Source of the DNA: DASSQJ01 sp963726295
Lineage (GTDB): Bacteria; Actinomycetota; Actinomycetes; Actinomycetales; Dermatophilaceae
Reading direction: 5' to 3'
Assembly (NCBI GenBank): GCA_963726295.1
Contig: CAVSBW010000001.1
Span: 1,012,431 to 1,076,430, forward strand
DNA: 64,000 nucleotides
The first letter of the stretch is position 1; every line of letters starts with the position of its first letter. A model generated the notes under the pieces. That model ran no database searches. It was not told where the DNA came from and saw only the letters and a program-made list of their open reading frames with translations. Below are positions 37,293 to 46,373 of this stretch, in pieces. The translations under genes and the position numbers were made by a program.

Positions 37293-38528
37293 TCAGCCGT
37301 CGGGGTGGGCGGCGAAGGCCGCGGCCAGCATCGGCGCCACGATCTCGGCCTGCCACGGGCGCACACCGTGATCGCCGAGCGCGGCCCCGAACCCCGGGGC
37401 GTCGCGGTCGTCCGGCGGCGTCCAGACCACCCGCCGGAGGGGGTCGGGGGAACAGACGTTCTCGACCGGGATGCCGTGCTCCTCGGCGAAGGCGGTCAGG
37501 GCGGCGCGGGTGTCCTTGAGGCGGGCGGCCGCGACCGGGTTCTTGTCGGCCCAGACCCGCGGGGGCGGTGGGCCGTCCGGGGGGAGCGAGCGCGGCGGCA
37601 GCTCGGCCTCGGGCAGCTCCAGCGCCCGGGCCACCGCCTCCACCCACTGCCGGCCGTAGCGGGTGATCGCGCGGTGGCCGCTCGGGAGGTCGGACGTGGT
37701 GGCGGGCGCGGCGCGGGCGATGTCGACGAGCGCGGCGTCGGGGAGCACGCGCCCCACGGACGTGTCCCGCTCGCGCGCGATGGCGTCGCGGGCGTACCAG
37801 AGCTCGCGGACGACGGCCACCGCGCGCCGGGACCGCAGGGTGTTGATGCCGGAGGTGCGGCGCCACGGGTCCACCCGCTCGGTCGGGGTCCACGTGAGGA
37901 GCGCGGCGAACTCCTGCCGGGCCCACTCGTCCTTGCCCTGGCTGGCCAGGTCGACCCCCATGAGGTTGCGCAGCTCGCCGAGCACCTCGACATCGAGGGC
38001 GGCGTACCGCAGCCACGGCTCCGGCAGGGGCCGGGTCGACCAGTCGACGGCGGAGTGCTCCTTGGCCAGCCGCAGCCCGAGGTAGTGCTCGACGACCGCG
38101 GAGAGCCCGACCCGGGGAAGGCCGAGGATCCGTGCCGCGAGCTCGGTGTCGAAGAGCTGCCGCGGCCGCAGGCCCACCTCGGCCAGGCAGGCGAGGTCCT
38201 GGGTGGCGGCGTGGAGGATCCACTCGGCCGGACCGATGGCCTCCGCCAGCGGGGTCAGGTCGGGGACGCCCACCGGGTCGACGAGCCACGTACCGGAGCC
38301 CTCGCGGCGCACCTGCACGAGGTAGGCACGCTGGCCGTACCGGTAGCCGGAGGCCCGCTCGGCGTCGATCGCCACCGGTCCCTCGCCGGCGGCGATGGCC
38401 GCCGCCGCCTCGTCGAGGGCACGCTCGGACTCGACGACCTGGGGGACCCCCTCGGCCGGCACCTCGAGAAGGACCGGGGTCTCGACGGTCTCGTCCGGGG
38501 TGTCGGGGAGGGGTGTGGGGTCGGTCAT
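37293..38528 (-). CDS. rnd: Ribonuclease D (DEDDy exonuclease with HRDC domain)
   Basis: 411 aa. The exonuclease domain carries the DEDDy residues: Asp-Glu in VAIDAERASGYRYGQRAYLVQV, Asp in LHAATQDLACL, and Tyr/Asp in LRYAALDVEVLGEL. An HRDC domain follows (about 220-300, SRRAVAVVRELWYARDAIARERDTSVGRVLPD). RNase D trims 3' ends of tRNA and other stable RNAs. It starts immediately after the DUF3000 stop, the standard actinobacterial pair. Confidence 0.92.
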   Translation of the reverse strand: MTDPTPLPDTPDETVETPVLLEVPAEGVPQVVESERALDEAAAAIAAGEGPVAIDAERASGYRYGQRAYLVQVRREGSGTWLVDPVGVPDLTPLAEAIGPAEWILHAATQDLACLAEVGLRPRQLFDTELAARILGLPRVGLSAVVEHYLGLRLAKEHSAVDWSTRPLPEPWLRYAALDVEVLGELRNLMGVDLASQGKDEWARQEFAALLTWTPTERVDPWRRTSGINTLRSRRAVAVVRELWYARDAIARERDTSVGRVLPDAALVDIARAAPATTSDLPSGHRAITRYGRQWVEAVARALELPEAELPPRSLPPDGPPPPRVWADKNPVAAARLKDTRAALTAFAEEHGIPVENVCSPDPLRRVVWTPPDDRDAPGFGAALGDHGVRPWQAEIVAPMLAAAFAAHPDG

Positions 38529-39113
38529 TCAGCGCCGGGGTCCGGGGAGGGCGACGACGCCCTCGGGGAGCGGGGGGAGGCCGGCGACCGTGCACAGGAG
38601 GTCGGCCCACGCGGAGAGGTGCTCGGCGGCCTCGGGCCCGAGCGGGGTCCACGAGGCACGCACCTCGATCTCCACGCTCGGGGGACGGTCGGAGAGCCCG
38701 CCGAAGCTCTCCGAGACCACGCGGGTGACCGTGCCGGCCGGGGCCGTGTACCCGATGCCGCGCTGGTCGAGGGCGTCGGTGAGCCAGGTCCACCCCACCT
38801 CGCCGAGCAGGGGGTCGCTGGCGAACTCGGGCTCGAGCTCGGCGCGCACGAACGTGACGGCCCGCCACTGTCCGTCCCACGGCTCGGGGCCGGACGGGTC
38901 GTGGAGGAGCACGAAGCGACCCGAGGCCAGCTCCTCGTCGTGGTCTCGGGGGTCGAGGACGTCGGCGGTCATCGCGACGGCGTGAGGAGCGATCCGCTGG
39001 GGTGCCGGCACCTCGGTGAGGCGGATCTCCGGACGCAGGCGGGCACGGTGGAGCTCCTCGAGAGCGCGGGCGAACTCCGGCGACTCGCGACCGGTGACGG
39101 TGCGGCTGGCCAC
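38529..39113 (-). CDS. DUF3000 domain protein
   Basis: 194 aa. ASRTVTGRESPEFARALEELHRARLRPEIRLTEVPAPQRIAPHA is the characteristic start of DUF3000, which occurs in actinobacteria beside RNase D and hemE. Function unknown; no membrane segment. GTG 39113 fits the family start and has TACATT 6 nt upstream (39125-39120 on the minus strand). It directly adjoins the RNase D gene. Confidence 0.9.
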   Translation of the reverse strand: MASRTVTGRESPEFARALEELHRARLRPEIRLTEVPAPQRIAPHAVAMTADVLDPRDHDEELASGRFVLLHDPSGPEPWDGQWRAVTFVRAELEPEFASDPLLGEVGWTWLTDALDQRGIGYTAPAGTVTRVVSESFGGLSDRPPSVEIEVRASWTPLGPEAAEHLSAWADLLCTVAGLPPLPEGVVALPGPRR

Positions 39114-39119
39114 GGAAGC

Positions 39120-39187
39120 AATGTAAGGCGGCGCGTCGTCCCGCGTCGTGAGGGCACGCCGGGCCGGGGTCACCTCATGGGTACCGT
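39120..39187. promoter_or_regulatory. Divergent leaderless promoters between DUF3000 and the EamA gene
   Basis: Minus strand TACATT (39125-39120) is 6 nt before GTG 39113; plus strand TACCGT (39182-39187) is 6 nt before GTG 39194. The two hexamers share about 55 bp, so the -35 regions must overlap. Confidence 0.45.
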
Positions 39188-39193
39188 ACGGGC

Positions 39194-40018
39194 GTGCTGA
39201 GCCTCCTCGCGCTGGCCTCCTCCGTGGTCTGGGGGACGTCGGACTTCTTCGCGGGGCTGGCCTCCCGGCGCCGGCCGGCCGTGGCAGTCGTCGGCTGGAC
39301 GCAGGGCCTGGCGCTGGTCCTGCTCAGCGTCGTCCTCGTGGTTCGGTGGTCCACCATCACGTGGTCGGGGTGGCCGCCGTGGGCGGTCGCGGCCGGGATC
39401 GCCGGGATGGTGGGGCTGGTCTCCTTCTACTCGGCGCTGTCCTCCGGGACCATGGGGGTCGTCGCGCCGATCGCCGCACTGGGCGTCGTGGTCCCGGTCA
39501 CGCTCGGCGTGCTCACGGGCGACGAGCCGTCGCCGTGGTCGTGGGTGGGGATGGTCGTCGCCGTCATCGGCGTCGCGCTGGCCTCGGGTCCCGAGCTGAC
39601 CGGTGCCGTGTCGCCGCGTCCGGTGCTGCTCGCCTCGGTGGCCGCGCTGGGGTTCGGGTTCGCCCTGTTCTCCCTGGACCGCGGGGCCCGGGAGTCGACC
39701 CTGATGACGCTCTGGGGGATGCGCGTGACATCGGTGGCGGTGCTGCTCGTCGTCGCCCTCGTGGCCCGGTCGGTGGGCGGGGTCACCGCCCGCGAGACGC
39801 CTGCCCTGCTGCTCATCGGCTGCGGTGACCTCGCCGCGAACGCGCTCTTCGCCGTCGCGTCCTCGAGCGGTCAGGTCAGCGTGGCCGCCGTGCTGGGCTC
39901 GCTGTACCCGGTCGTCACCGCGCTGCTCGCCCGTGTCGTCGTGGGCGAGCGGCTGCGGCGCATCCAGCAGGTCGGGGTGGTCCTCGCCGTGGGTGGGGCC
40001 GCCGTCATCGCCCTCTGA
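39194..40018 (+). CDS. EamA/DMT-family transporter
   Basis: 274 aa with about ten membrane helices in two EamA repeats: LSLLALASSVVWGTSDFFAGLASRR at the start and AALLLIGCGDLAANALFAVASSSGQVSVAAVLGSLYPVVTALLARVVVGERL in the second half. The family moves small metabolites, usually as exporters; substrate unknown. GTG 39194 follows a leaderless -10. Confidence 0.87.
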   Translation: MLSLLALASSVVWGTSDFFAGLASRRRPAVAVVGWTQGLALVLLSVVLVVRWSTITWSGWPPWAVAAGIAGMVGLVSFYSALSSGTMGVVAPIAALGVVVPVTLGVLTGDEPSPWSWVGMVVAVIGVALASGPELTGAVSPRPVLLASVAALGFGFALFSLDRGARESTLMTLWGMRVTSVAVLLVVALVARSVGGVTARETPALLLIGCGDLAANALFAVASSSGQVSVAAVLGSLYPVVTALLARVVVGERLRRIQQVGVVLAVGGAAVIAL

Positions 40019-40126
40019 GGGCGCTCCGTCTCGGATGCCCTCCGTCGTACCGGGCAGGGCACACCGGTGTCGAAGGCTGCCCGGACGGTTCGGGAGGGAG
40101 GCCGCGTGGATGCGAGGATGCGGCCC

Positions 40127-41161
40127 GTGACCACCCCCTCCGACTCCGTCCTCGTCCGCGCCGCCCGCGGGGAGTCCGTCCCGTACACGCCCGTCTGGTT
40201 CATGCGGCAGGCCGGGCGCTCGCTTCCCGAGTACCGCCGGGTGCGCGAGGGCGTCGGGATGCTCGAGTCGTGCCGGCGCCCGGAGCTCGTCACCGAGATC
40301 ACCCTCCAGCCGGTACGGCGGCACGGCGTGGACGCCGCCATCTTCTTCTCCGACATCGTCGTGCCGCTCGCGGCCGTGGGCGTCGACCTCGACATCGTCC
40401 AGGGAGTCGGGCCGGTGGTCGCCGAGCCGTTCCGGACGCGGGCCGACCTCGACCGCCTGCCTGAGCTGACCCCCGACCTCGTTCCCGACATCACCGAGTC
40501 GGTGCGCCTGCTCGTGGCCGAGCTCGGTGCCACACCGCTCATCGGCTTCGCCGGGGCCCCGTTCACCCTCGCGTCGTACCTCGTCGAGGGCGGACCCTCG
40601 CGCAACCACGAGCACACCAAGGCGCTCATGCACGGCGACCCCGGGCTTTGGGACGACCTGTGCGCCCGGCTCGCGCAGATCTCGGGCGCGTTCCTGCGGG
40701 TGCAGGGCGAGGCCGGCGCCTCCGCCCTCCAGCTGTTCGACTCCTGGGCCGGCGCGCTGAGCCGTCACGACTACACCCGCTTCGTGCAGCACCACTCCGC
40801 GGCCGCCCTGTCGGCGGTGGCGGACCTCGACGTGCCGCGCATCCACTTCGGCGTCGGGACCGGCGAGCTGCTCACCCTCATGGGCGAGGCCGGGGCCGAC
40901 GTCGTCGGCGTCGACTACCGCGTCTCGCTCACCGACGCCCTCGAGCGCACCGGTGGGCGCTGGCCCCTCCAGGGGAACCTCGACCCGGCGCTGCTCTTCG
41001 CGCCGTGGGAGCCGCTGGAGCGGCGGGTCCGCGAGATCGTCGAGGAGGGCCGGGCCGCGCCGGGACACGTCTTCAACCTCGGCCACGGGGTGCTGCCGCA
41101 GACCGACCCCGACGTGCTGACCCGCGTCGTCGAGCTCGTGCACGAGGTGTCCGGCCGGTGA
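40127..41161 (+). CDS. hemE: Uroporphyrinogen decarboxylase
   Basis: 344 aa. It decarboxylates the four acetate groups of uroporphyrinogen III to give coproporphyrinogen III. PVWFMRQAGRSLPEYR (substrate-binding Arg), the Asp-containing FFSDIVVPLAAVGVDLDIVQGVGP, GFAGAPFTLASYLVEGG, and the His in FNLGHGVLPQTDPD are intact. GTG 40127 follows GAGGAT by 7 nt; ATG 40118 is an alternative. Coproporphyrinogen oxidase and hemQ follow 1.6 kb downstream. Confidence 0.95.
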   Translation: MTTPSDSVLVRAARGESVPYTPVWFMRQAGRSLPEYRRVREGVGMLESCRRPELVTEITLQPVRRHGVDAAIFFSDIVVPLAAVGVDLDIVQGVGPVVAEPFRTRADLDRLPELTPDLVPDITESVRLLVAELGATPLIGFAGAPFTLASYLVEGGPSRNHEHTKALMHGDPGLWDDLCARLAQISGAFLRVQGEAGASALQLFDSWAGALSRHDYTRFVQHHSAAALSAVADLDVPRIHFGVGTGELLTLMGEAGADVVGVDYRVSLTDALERTGGRWPLQGNLDPALLFAPWEPLERRVREIVEEGRAAPGHVFNLGHGVLPQTDPDVLTRVVELVHEVSGR

Positions 41162-41646
41162 CGCCCCGGGCCGGCGTGCCCGGTGCCGACGAGCGGCTGG
41201 CGCTCGAGGCCTTCGTCGACGAGCACCGCGAGATGCTGCGGACCTGCCTCGACGGCCTCACCGAGGAGCAGGCCCGCCGCCGGCTCGTGCCGTCGGCGAC
41301 GACGCTGCTCGGCCTGGTCAAGCACGCCGCCTTCGTCGAGCGGGTGTGGTTCGACGAGGCGGTGACCGGCCGCACGAGGCGCGACATCGGCATCCCCGAG
41401 ACCGTCGACGAGTCGTTCGCGCTCACCCACGACGACACCGTGGCCTCGGTCACCGCGGCGCACCGCGAGGCCTGCGTGGACTCCCGTCGCGCGGTGGCCG
41501 GGCTGGCACCGGACGACGTGCTCGGCGGCAACCGGCGCGGCGACCTGACCCTGCGGTGGGTCCTGCTCCACGTCCTGCGCGAGCTGGCCCAGCACTGCGG
41601 CCACGCCGACATCCTCCGGGAGCAGGTGCTCGCGGAGGGTGCCTGA
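41158..41646 (+). CDS. DinB-family protein (DUF664)
   Basis: 162 aa four-helix bundle of the DinB/YfiT type: LEAFVDEHREMLRTCLDGLTEEQARRRLVPSATTLLGLVKHAAFVERVWFDEA, with metal-ligand His residues in LVKHAAFVE and in LRELAQHCGHADILRE. Members act as thiol or other transferases, and function is not fixed here. Coupled to hemE by a GTGA overlap. Confidence 0.85.
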   Translation: MTPRAGVPGADERLALEAFVDEHREMLRTCLDGLTEEQARRRLVPSATTLLGLVKHAAFVERVWFDEAVTGRTRRDIGIPETVDESFALTHDDTVASVTAAHREACVDSRRAVAGLAPDDVLGGNRRGDLTLRWVLLHVLRELAQHCGHADILREQVLAEGA

Positions 41647-41649
41647 CGG

Positions 41650-42621
41650 TCAGGCGGTCGGGGCGCTCGGGGCTGCCGGCGCGGGCGTGCGCGACCGGCG
41701 ACGCCACCACAGCACGGAGGGGACGACCACCACGGCCGCGGCCAGGGCGAAGGGCAGCAGCGCGCCCAGGACGGTCAGCAGCACGGTGACGGACGTGCGG
41801 AAGGCACCCCAGCCGGCGGTCAGCCCGGCGAGGAAGCCGTTGTCGTCGGGCTCGGCGACAGGGACGTCGACCGTGGTGAGCCGCACGGAGACGGGGGAGA
41901 GGGCCACCTGGCTGTCGAGCGCCTTGAGGGTGCTCTCCAGCGCCTCGAGGTCGGCCTGGCGGCGGGAGAGCTCGGACTCGAGGGCCACGACGTCGCCGAT
42001 CTTGGTCGCCTTCGACATCAGCGCGCGCACCCGCTCGACGCTGGCCCGCGCGGACTTCACGCGCGAGTCGGTGTCGGCGTACTGCGCGGTGACGTCGTCG
42101 GTCGAGACCGCCCGGGAGAGGACGGTGCCCACGCCGGCGAGGCGGTCGAGGGTGGCGTCGAGCTCGTCGGCGGGGACGGAGACGGTGATGGTGCCGGTCG
42201 AGGTGCTCGGGACCGACCCGCCGGTCGCGGCGTCGCCCTCGGGCTCGACGGGCATCGGCTCGGGGTCGGTGGAGATGTTCTCGGAGGTGACGACGCCGCC
42301 GGCCGTGGTGGCGATGTCGCGAACCGCGGCGGCCGCCTCCTCAACATCTTCGACCTGCACCGACAGGTCGGCACGGCGCACGACCTTCTGCTGGGCGACC
42401 GCCGGGTCCACCGAGGTGACGCCGCCCACCGCCTTCTGGGGGGCGCCGGCCGCGTCGGACGCCGTGGTGTCGGCGCCGTCTCCGGCCTCGACGGACATGG
42501 CACCCGACGCCGAGTCCACTGCACCCGAGTCGTCGGCACTGCAGGCCGTGAGGGCGGCGAGGGCGAGGAGGCCGGCGGCGGCGCTCGCGGCGAGTCGTGA
42601 CCTGGGGGATGTGGTGGGCAT
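41650..42621 (-). CDS. DUF4349 lipoprotein
   Basis: 323 aa. A lipoprotein signal peptide ends LLALAALTACSADD (Cys near 26). A DUF4349 domain follows (VVRRADLSVQVEDVEEAAAAVRDIATTAGGVVTSEN), with a coiled-coil part (SKATKIGDVVALESELSRRQADLEALESTLKALDSQ). Near the C-terminus is one membrane segment (FRTSVTVLLTVLGALLPFALAAAVVVVPSVLWW) before a basic tail. It is thus anchored at both ends. Function unknown. AAGGAG lies 6-8 nt before ATG 42621. Convergent with the DinB gene. Confidence 0.87.
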   Translation of the reverse strand: MPTTSPRSRLAASAAAGLLALAALTACSADDSGAVDSASGAMSVEAGDGADTTASDAAGAPQKAVGGVTSVDPAVAQQKVVRRADLSVQVEDVEEAAAAVRDIATTAGGVVTSENISTDPEPMPVEPEGDAATGGSVPSTSTGTITVSVPADELDATLDRLAGVGTVLSRAVSTDDVTAQYADTDSRVKSARASVERVRALMSKATKIGDVVALESELSRRQADLEALESTLKALDSQVALSPVSVRLTTVDVPVAEPDDNGFLAGLTAGWGAFRTSVTVLLTVLGALLPFALAAAVVVVPSVLWWRRRSRTPAPAAPSAPTA

Positions 42622-42798
42622 CGCTGACTCCTTCGTCGGTCCTGCGGTCTCCCGTGGGGCGCCCCGGGTGACCCGAAGGTTCCCGACGCCCGGTCTCGAT
42701 CCGGTCACGGTGCGGGCGCGCTGCCGTCACGAGCTCGCGGCGTTCGGGTCACGGGTGCCGGGACCGGGCGGCGCACGCGTGCGTGAGACGCTGGGAGC

Positions 42799-44247
42799 AT
42801 GCCCGCCGCCACCCTCGCGACCCGCCCGCACGTGGTCGTGGTCGGGGGTGGGGTCGCCGGTCTGGCCGCTGCGCTCGAGGTGCTGGGGCGGCGCCCGGAC
42901 GTGCGGCTCACGGTGCTCGAGGGCGCCGACCGGGTCGGGGGCAAGCTGCGGCTCGAGCCGGTGGCCGGACACCTCGTCGACGTCGGCGCCGAGGCGATGC
43001 TGGCGCTGCGGCCGGAGGCGGTCGACCTCGTCGGGCGTGTGGGCGGCAGGGCCGACCTCGTGGCGCCGGCGACCACCACGGCGTCCGTGTGGTCGCGCGG
43101 CGAGCTGCACCCGCTCCCGCGGGCCACGCTCATGGGTGTGCCCACGGACCCCGAGGCGGCTCGTGGTGTCCTCACGGCCGACGAGGTGGCGAGGGTGCGC
43201 GAGGAGCGGTCCTGGCCGGGGGGTGCGCTGACCGAGGACGTCTCGGTCAGCGAGTACGTCGGCACCCGCCTGGGGTCCGCCGTCGTCGACCGCCTCGTCG
43301 AGCCGCTGCTCGGCGGGGTCTACGCCGGGCACGCCTCGAGGCTGTCGCTACAGGCGACGATGCCGGCGCTGTGGGAGCGGGCCACCGTCGGCGAGAGCAT
43401 CACGACCGCGGCCCCGCCCGCCGCCGGACGGGCGTCGAACGGGTCCGGGCGCCCGGTGTTCGCCGGGTTGCGCGGTGGGGTCGGACGGCTGCCCGGGATG
43501 CTGGCTGCTGCGCTGGCCGACCTCGGTGCCGACATCCGCACCTCGGCCGTGGTCCGGGGGCTCGAGCGGACGGGGCCGGGGTGGCGGCTCGTCGTGGGCT
43601 CCGCGGCGTCCCCGGAGGCGGTCGAGGCCGACGCCGTGGTGCTCTGCGTCCCCCCGCCGCCGGCAGCCCGGCTGCTGCGCGCGCACGCGGCCACGGCGGC
43701 GGACGGGCTCGACGCGGTCGAGATGGCGTCGACGGCGGTGGTCACGCTGGCCGTCGAGCGCGCCGGGCTGGGGGAGCTGCCCGGGTCCGGCTTCCTCGTC
43801 CCTCCCGTCGAGGGACGCACCATCAAGGCGAGCACGTTCAGCGCCCGGAAGTGGGAGTGGACCGGCAGCTTGTCCGACGAGGTCGTGCACCTGCGGACCT
43901 CCGTGGGCCGGGCACGGGAGGAGGCCGTGCTGCAGCGGTCCGACGCCGAGCTGGTTGCCGGGTCGGTGGCGGAGGTCTCCGAGGCCCTGGGGCGCCGCCT
44001 GCCCCGGGTCGTCGACGCCCACGTGCAGCGGTGGGGTGGGGGGCTCCCGCAGTACGCCGTCGGGCACGTGGCCCGGGTGGGGGCCGTCCGCGACGCCGTC
44101 GCCGCCCTGCCCGGCGTCGAGGTGGCGGGCGCGGCCTACGACGGGGTCGGCATCCCCGCCGTCGTCGCCTCGGCCGTGCGAGCCGCCCGCAACAGCACCG
44201 ACCACCTCAGCACCCTCGCGACCCCCTCAGGAGAGGCACCCCGATGA
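42799..44247 (+). CDS. hemY: Coproporphyrinogen III oxidase (HemY/CgoX type)
   Basis: 482 aa flavoprotein. The FAD-binding start is VVVVGGGVAGLAAALEVLGRR with LTVLEGADRVGGKL; GVYAGHASRLSLQATMPALW and the C-terminal VAGAAYDGVGIPAVVASA are typical. In actinobacteria this enzyme oxidises coproporphyrinogen III to coproporphyrin III rather than making protoporphyrin. Its TGA overlaps the hemQ ATG, and ferrochelatase at 7 kb takes the next step. Confidence 0.93.
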   Translation: MPAATLATRPHVVVVGGGVAGLAAALEVLGRRPDVRLTVLEGADRVGGKLRLEPVAGHLVDVGAEAMLALRPEAVDLVGRVGGRADLVAPATTTASVWSRGELHPLPRATLMGVPTDPEAARGVLTADEVARVREERSWPGGALTEDVSVSEYVGTRLGSAVVDRLVEPLLGGVYAGHASRLSLQATMPALWERATVGESITTAAPPAAGRASNGSGRPVFAGLRGGVGRLPGMLAAALADLGADIRTSAVVRGLERTGPGWRLVVGSAASPEAVEADAVVLCVPPPPAARLLRAHAATAADGLDAVEMASTAVVTLAVERAGLGELPGSGFLVPPVEGRTIKASTFSARKWEWTGSLSDEVVHLRTSVGRAREEAVLQRSDAELVAGSVAEVSEALGRRLPRVVDAHVQRWGGGLPQYAVGHVARVGAVRDAVAALPGVEVAGAAYDGVGIPAVVASAVRAARNSTDHLSTLATPSGEAPR

Positions 44248-44972
44248 CCGAGTCGACCCGTTCCGCGGCCGCCCAGAAGCCGGGCGCGTCCCGCATCCGC
44301 GAGATCAACGACACCATCCGGTACGCGATGTGGTCGGTGTTCGCGCTGGCCGAACCCCTCGGTGACGCCGACCGCGACGCGATGGCCACCGAGGTGGAGG
44401 AGCTGTTCGCCAAGCTCGGTGCCGAGGACGTCGTGGTCCGCGGCACCTACGACGTCGCCGGGCTGCGGGCGGAGGCCGATGTCATGGTGTGGTGGCACGC
44501 GGCGAGCATCGAGGCGCTCCAGGAGGCGTACCACGCCCTGCTGCGCACGGAGTACGGCCGGCACCTCGACCCGGTGTGGTCGGTGGCGGCGCTGCACCGG
44601 CCGGCGGAGTTCAACAAGAGCCACATCCCGGCGTTCATGGCCGACGAGGAGGCGCGCGCCTACGTGTGCGTCTACCCGTTCGTGCGCTCCTACGAGTGGT
44701 ACCTGCTGCCGGACGAGGAGCGCCGGGCGCTGCTCGTGGAGCACGGCAGGATGGCCCGTGAGTACCCGGACGTGCGGGCCAACACCATCGCGTCGTTCGC
44801 GCTGAACGACTACGAGTGGGTGCTGGCCTTCGAGGCCGACGAGCTGCACCGGATCGTCGACCTCATGCGCGAGCTCCGCGCGTCGGGTGCGCGCCGGCAC
44901 GTGCGCGAGGAGGTCCCGTTCTACACAGGCCCGCGCGTCGGTGTCCGCGAGCTCGTCGCCCGGCAGCGCTGA
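44244..44972 (+). CDS. hemQ: Coproheme decarboxylase HemQ (ChdC)
   Basis: 242 aa, chlorite-dismutase fold. It performs the last step of the coproporphyrin-dependent route, turning coproheme into haem b with peroxide. AYVCVYPFVRSYEWYLLP contains the reactive tyrosine region, and LLVEHGRMAREYPDVRANTIASFALNDYEWVLAFEADE the haem-binding His region and conserved C-terminal part. The overlap with hemY makes a coupled pair. An inverted repeat follows about 25 bp after the stop. Confidence 0.94.
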   Translation: MTESTRSAAAQKPGASRIREINDTIRYAMWSVFALAEPLGDADRDAMATEVEELFAKLGAEDVVVRGTYDVAGLRAEADVMVWWHAASIEALQEAYHALLRTEYGRHLDPVWSVAALHRPAEFNKSHIPAFMADEEARAYVCVYPFVRSYEWYLLPDEERRALLVEHGRMAREYPDVRANTIASFALNDYEWVLAFEADELHRIVDLMRELRASGARRHVREEVPFYTGPRVGVRELVARQR

Positions 44973-44997
44973 CGCCAACCTTCTCTCCGGCTGCCGA

Positions 44998-45044
44998 AAC
45001 CTTCACCGAACGACGCCTTCGTACCCCGTCCGTCGGTGAAGGTT
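44998..45044. repeat. Inverted repeat, copy A of a pair
   Basis: Arms AACCTTCACCGA (44998-45009) and TCGGTGAAGGTT (45033-45044) are perfectly complementary across a 23-nt loop. The pairing extends a few bases outward with one mismatch. A second copy with the same arm sequence is at 46288-46342, so the two flank the decayed gene between them. Confidence 0.85.
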
Positions 45045-45175
45045 CCGGCCGCACGGCCTGAGCGCCCCGCCTGCGCGGCGTCGATCGCCGTCCACAGTCA
45101 GCCCCGCCGGGTGGGTTGTCCACAGCCGCGGGCCGGGCCCTGCCGGCACCGGACCCGTGGTCGCACGCTGTCAGG

Positions 45176-46085
45176 ATGACCGCACTCGACCCCGTGCTCG
45201 AGGACCTCGCCTCGGCGCAGCACGGCATGCTGACGACCACCCAGACGGCCGACGCCGGTGTCACCGCTCCGATGCTGGTGAGGCTCGTGGCGTCCGGGGT
45301 CCTCCGACATCCGGGTCGCGGCCTGTACGCCGTGGAAGCCATGGTCGACCCCGAGCCCGCGGTTGGCACCGCCAGCTGTGTGCCGGCGCCCAGCTGCTCC
45401 ACCCCGACGCCGTGCTCGCCAGCACGTCGGCAGTGCTCGCGCACGGGGTCGACGTCTGGGGCGCCGACCTCGCACGCCCGCGCATCCGCCGGCCGGCCGA
45501 TCGGGCTCGAGGGATGTCGGCCTTCTGGGTGCCGCACGGCGACGGAGCGGCTGTGGACACGTCCTGGGGGCCCGCCCAGCCCCTCGCATGCGCGCTCGCC
45601 GAGCACGCGGTCGACTGCCGGATCGAGCCAGGGGTCGTGGCGGCCGACGTCGCTCTGCGCGAGTGCCTCGTGACCGAGGAGGCGTTGAGGGCGGCCTGCG
45701 AGGGCGTGGTGGGTGGCGGCACGGGAGCCGGGCCGGGGCGACGTCCAGGCTCGCCGACGGCCGGCGTGAGTCGGTCGGGGAGTCGCGGTGTGGGACGGCG
45801 TTGCTGCTCGCCGTTGTGGTGGTGACGCCGCAGGTGGTCATCAGCGATCGGGACGGGTCGTTCGTCGCTCGGGTGGACTTCCTCGTGGACGGAACCGCCG
45901 TCGTCGTCGAGTTCGACGGCAAGGTCAGGTACGCCGCAGGCGACCCCGGGGTGCTGTGGCAGGAGAAGCGGCGCGAGGACCGGCTGCGCAGACTCGGCTA
46001 TGTCGTCGTCCGCATCACCTGGGCGGACCTGGAGACACCGGGTGCGGTGGCCGCCAAGGTCAGGGCCGCACTGCGAGCGGCGTGA
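45176..46085 (+). pseudogene. AbiEi-type HTH / DUF559 protein gene with two frameshifts
   Basis: Three frames must be joined to read one protein. The first (ATG 45176) gives an AbiEi-like winged helix, LEDLASAQHGMLTTTQTADAGVTAPMLVRLVASGVL. The second, from about 45365, gives QLLHPDAVLASTSAVLAHGVDVWG. The third, from about 45750, gives a DUF559/endonuclease-like end, VDFLVDGTAVVVEFDGKVRY through LRRLGYVVVRITWADL. Intact relatives are single proteins of about 300 aa in actinobacteria, annotated as type IV antitoxin AbiEi plus DUF559. Breaks near 45365 and 45750 were located by loss of homology-like pattern, not by alignment. Confidence 0.75.
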
Positions 46086-46110
46086 GGAGCCGCTGACCCG
46101 CGACCGCCGT

Positions 46111-46226
46111 GCGCCGTCGCCTCCGGAGGGCCACGCCGCGCGCGTCGCCTCCGGAGGGCCACGCCGCGCGCCGTCGCCTCCGGAAGGCCACGCCGCGCGC
46201 CGTCGCCTCCGGACCGCCACGCCCGA
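46111..46226. repeat. Four degenerate tandem copies of a 28-29 bp unit
   Basis: The core GTCGCCTCCGG recurs at 46116, 46144, 46173 and 46202, giving periods of 28, 29 and 29 bp. Each unit also holds GCCACGCC. The array follows the decayed AbiEi/DUF559 gene and precedes inverted-repeat copy B. Units abut with no spacers. Confidence 0.8.
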
Positions 46227-46287
46227 GCGCGCCCTCCCGCCACAGGCGCCTGTCGCCCCGGCATCACGCGCTACCCGAGCCGACCGG

Positions 46288-46342
46288 CCGGAACCTTCAC
46301 CGAGCGACCGCTTCAGAAGCCGTCCCTCGGTGAAGGTTCCGG
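46288..46342. repeat. Inverted repeat, copy B of a pair
   Basis: CCGGAACCTTCACCGAG (46288-46304) and its exact complement (46326-46342) form a 17-bp stem with a 21-nt loop. Copy A at 44998 shares the central 12 bp of each arm. Could serve as bidirectional terminator between the decayed gene and msrB, or mark a small mobile unit. Confidence 0.88.
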
Positions 46343-46373
46343 CATCCGGAGGGAAAGTTGGGCCGCCGGGGGG

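Noticed and set aside
46111..46226. Possible CRISPR array
   Set aside because: Units are directly adjacent with no unique spacers, degenerate, only four, and no cas genes are present.
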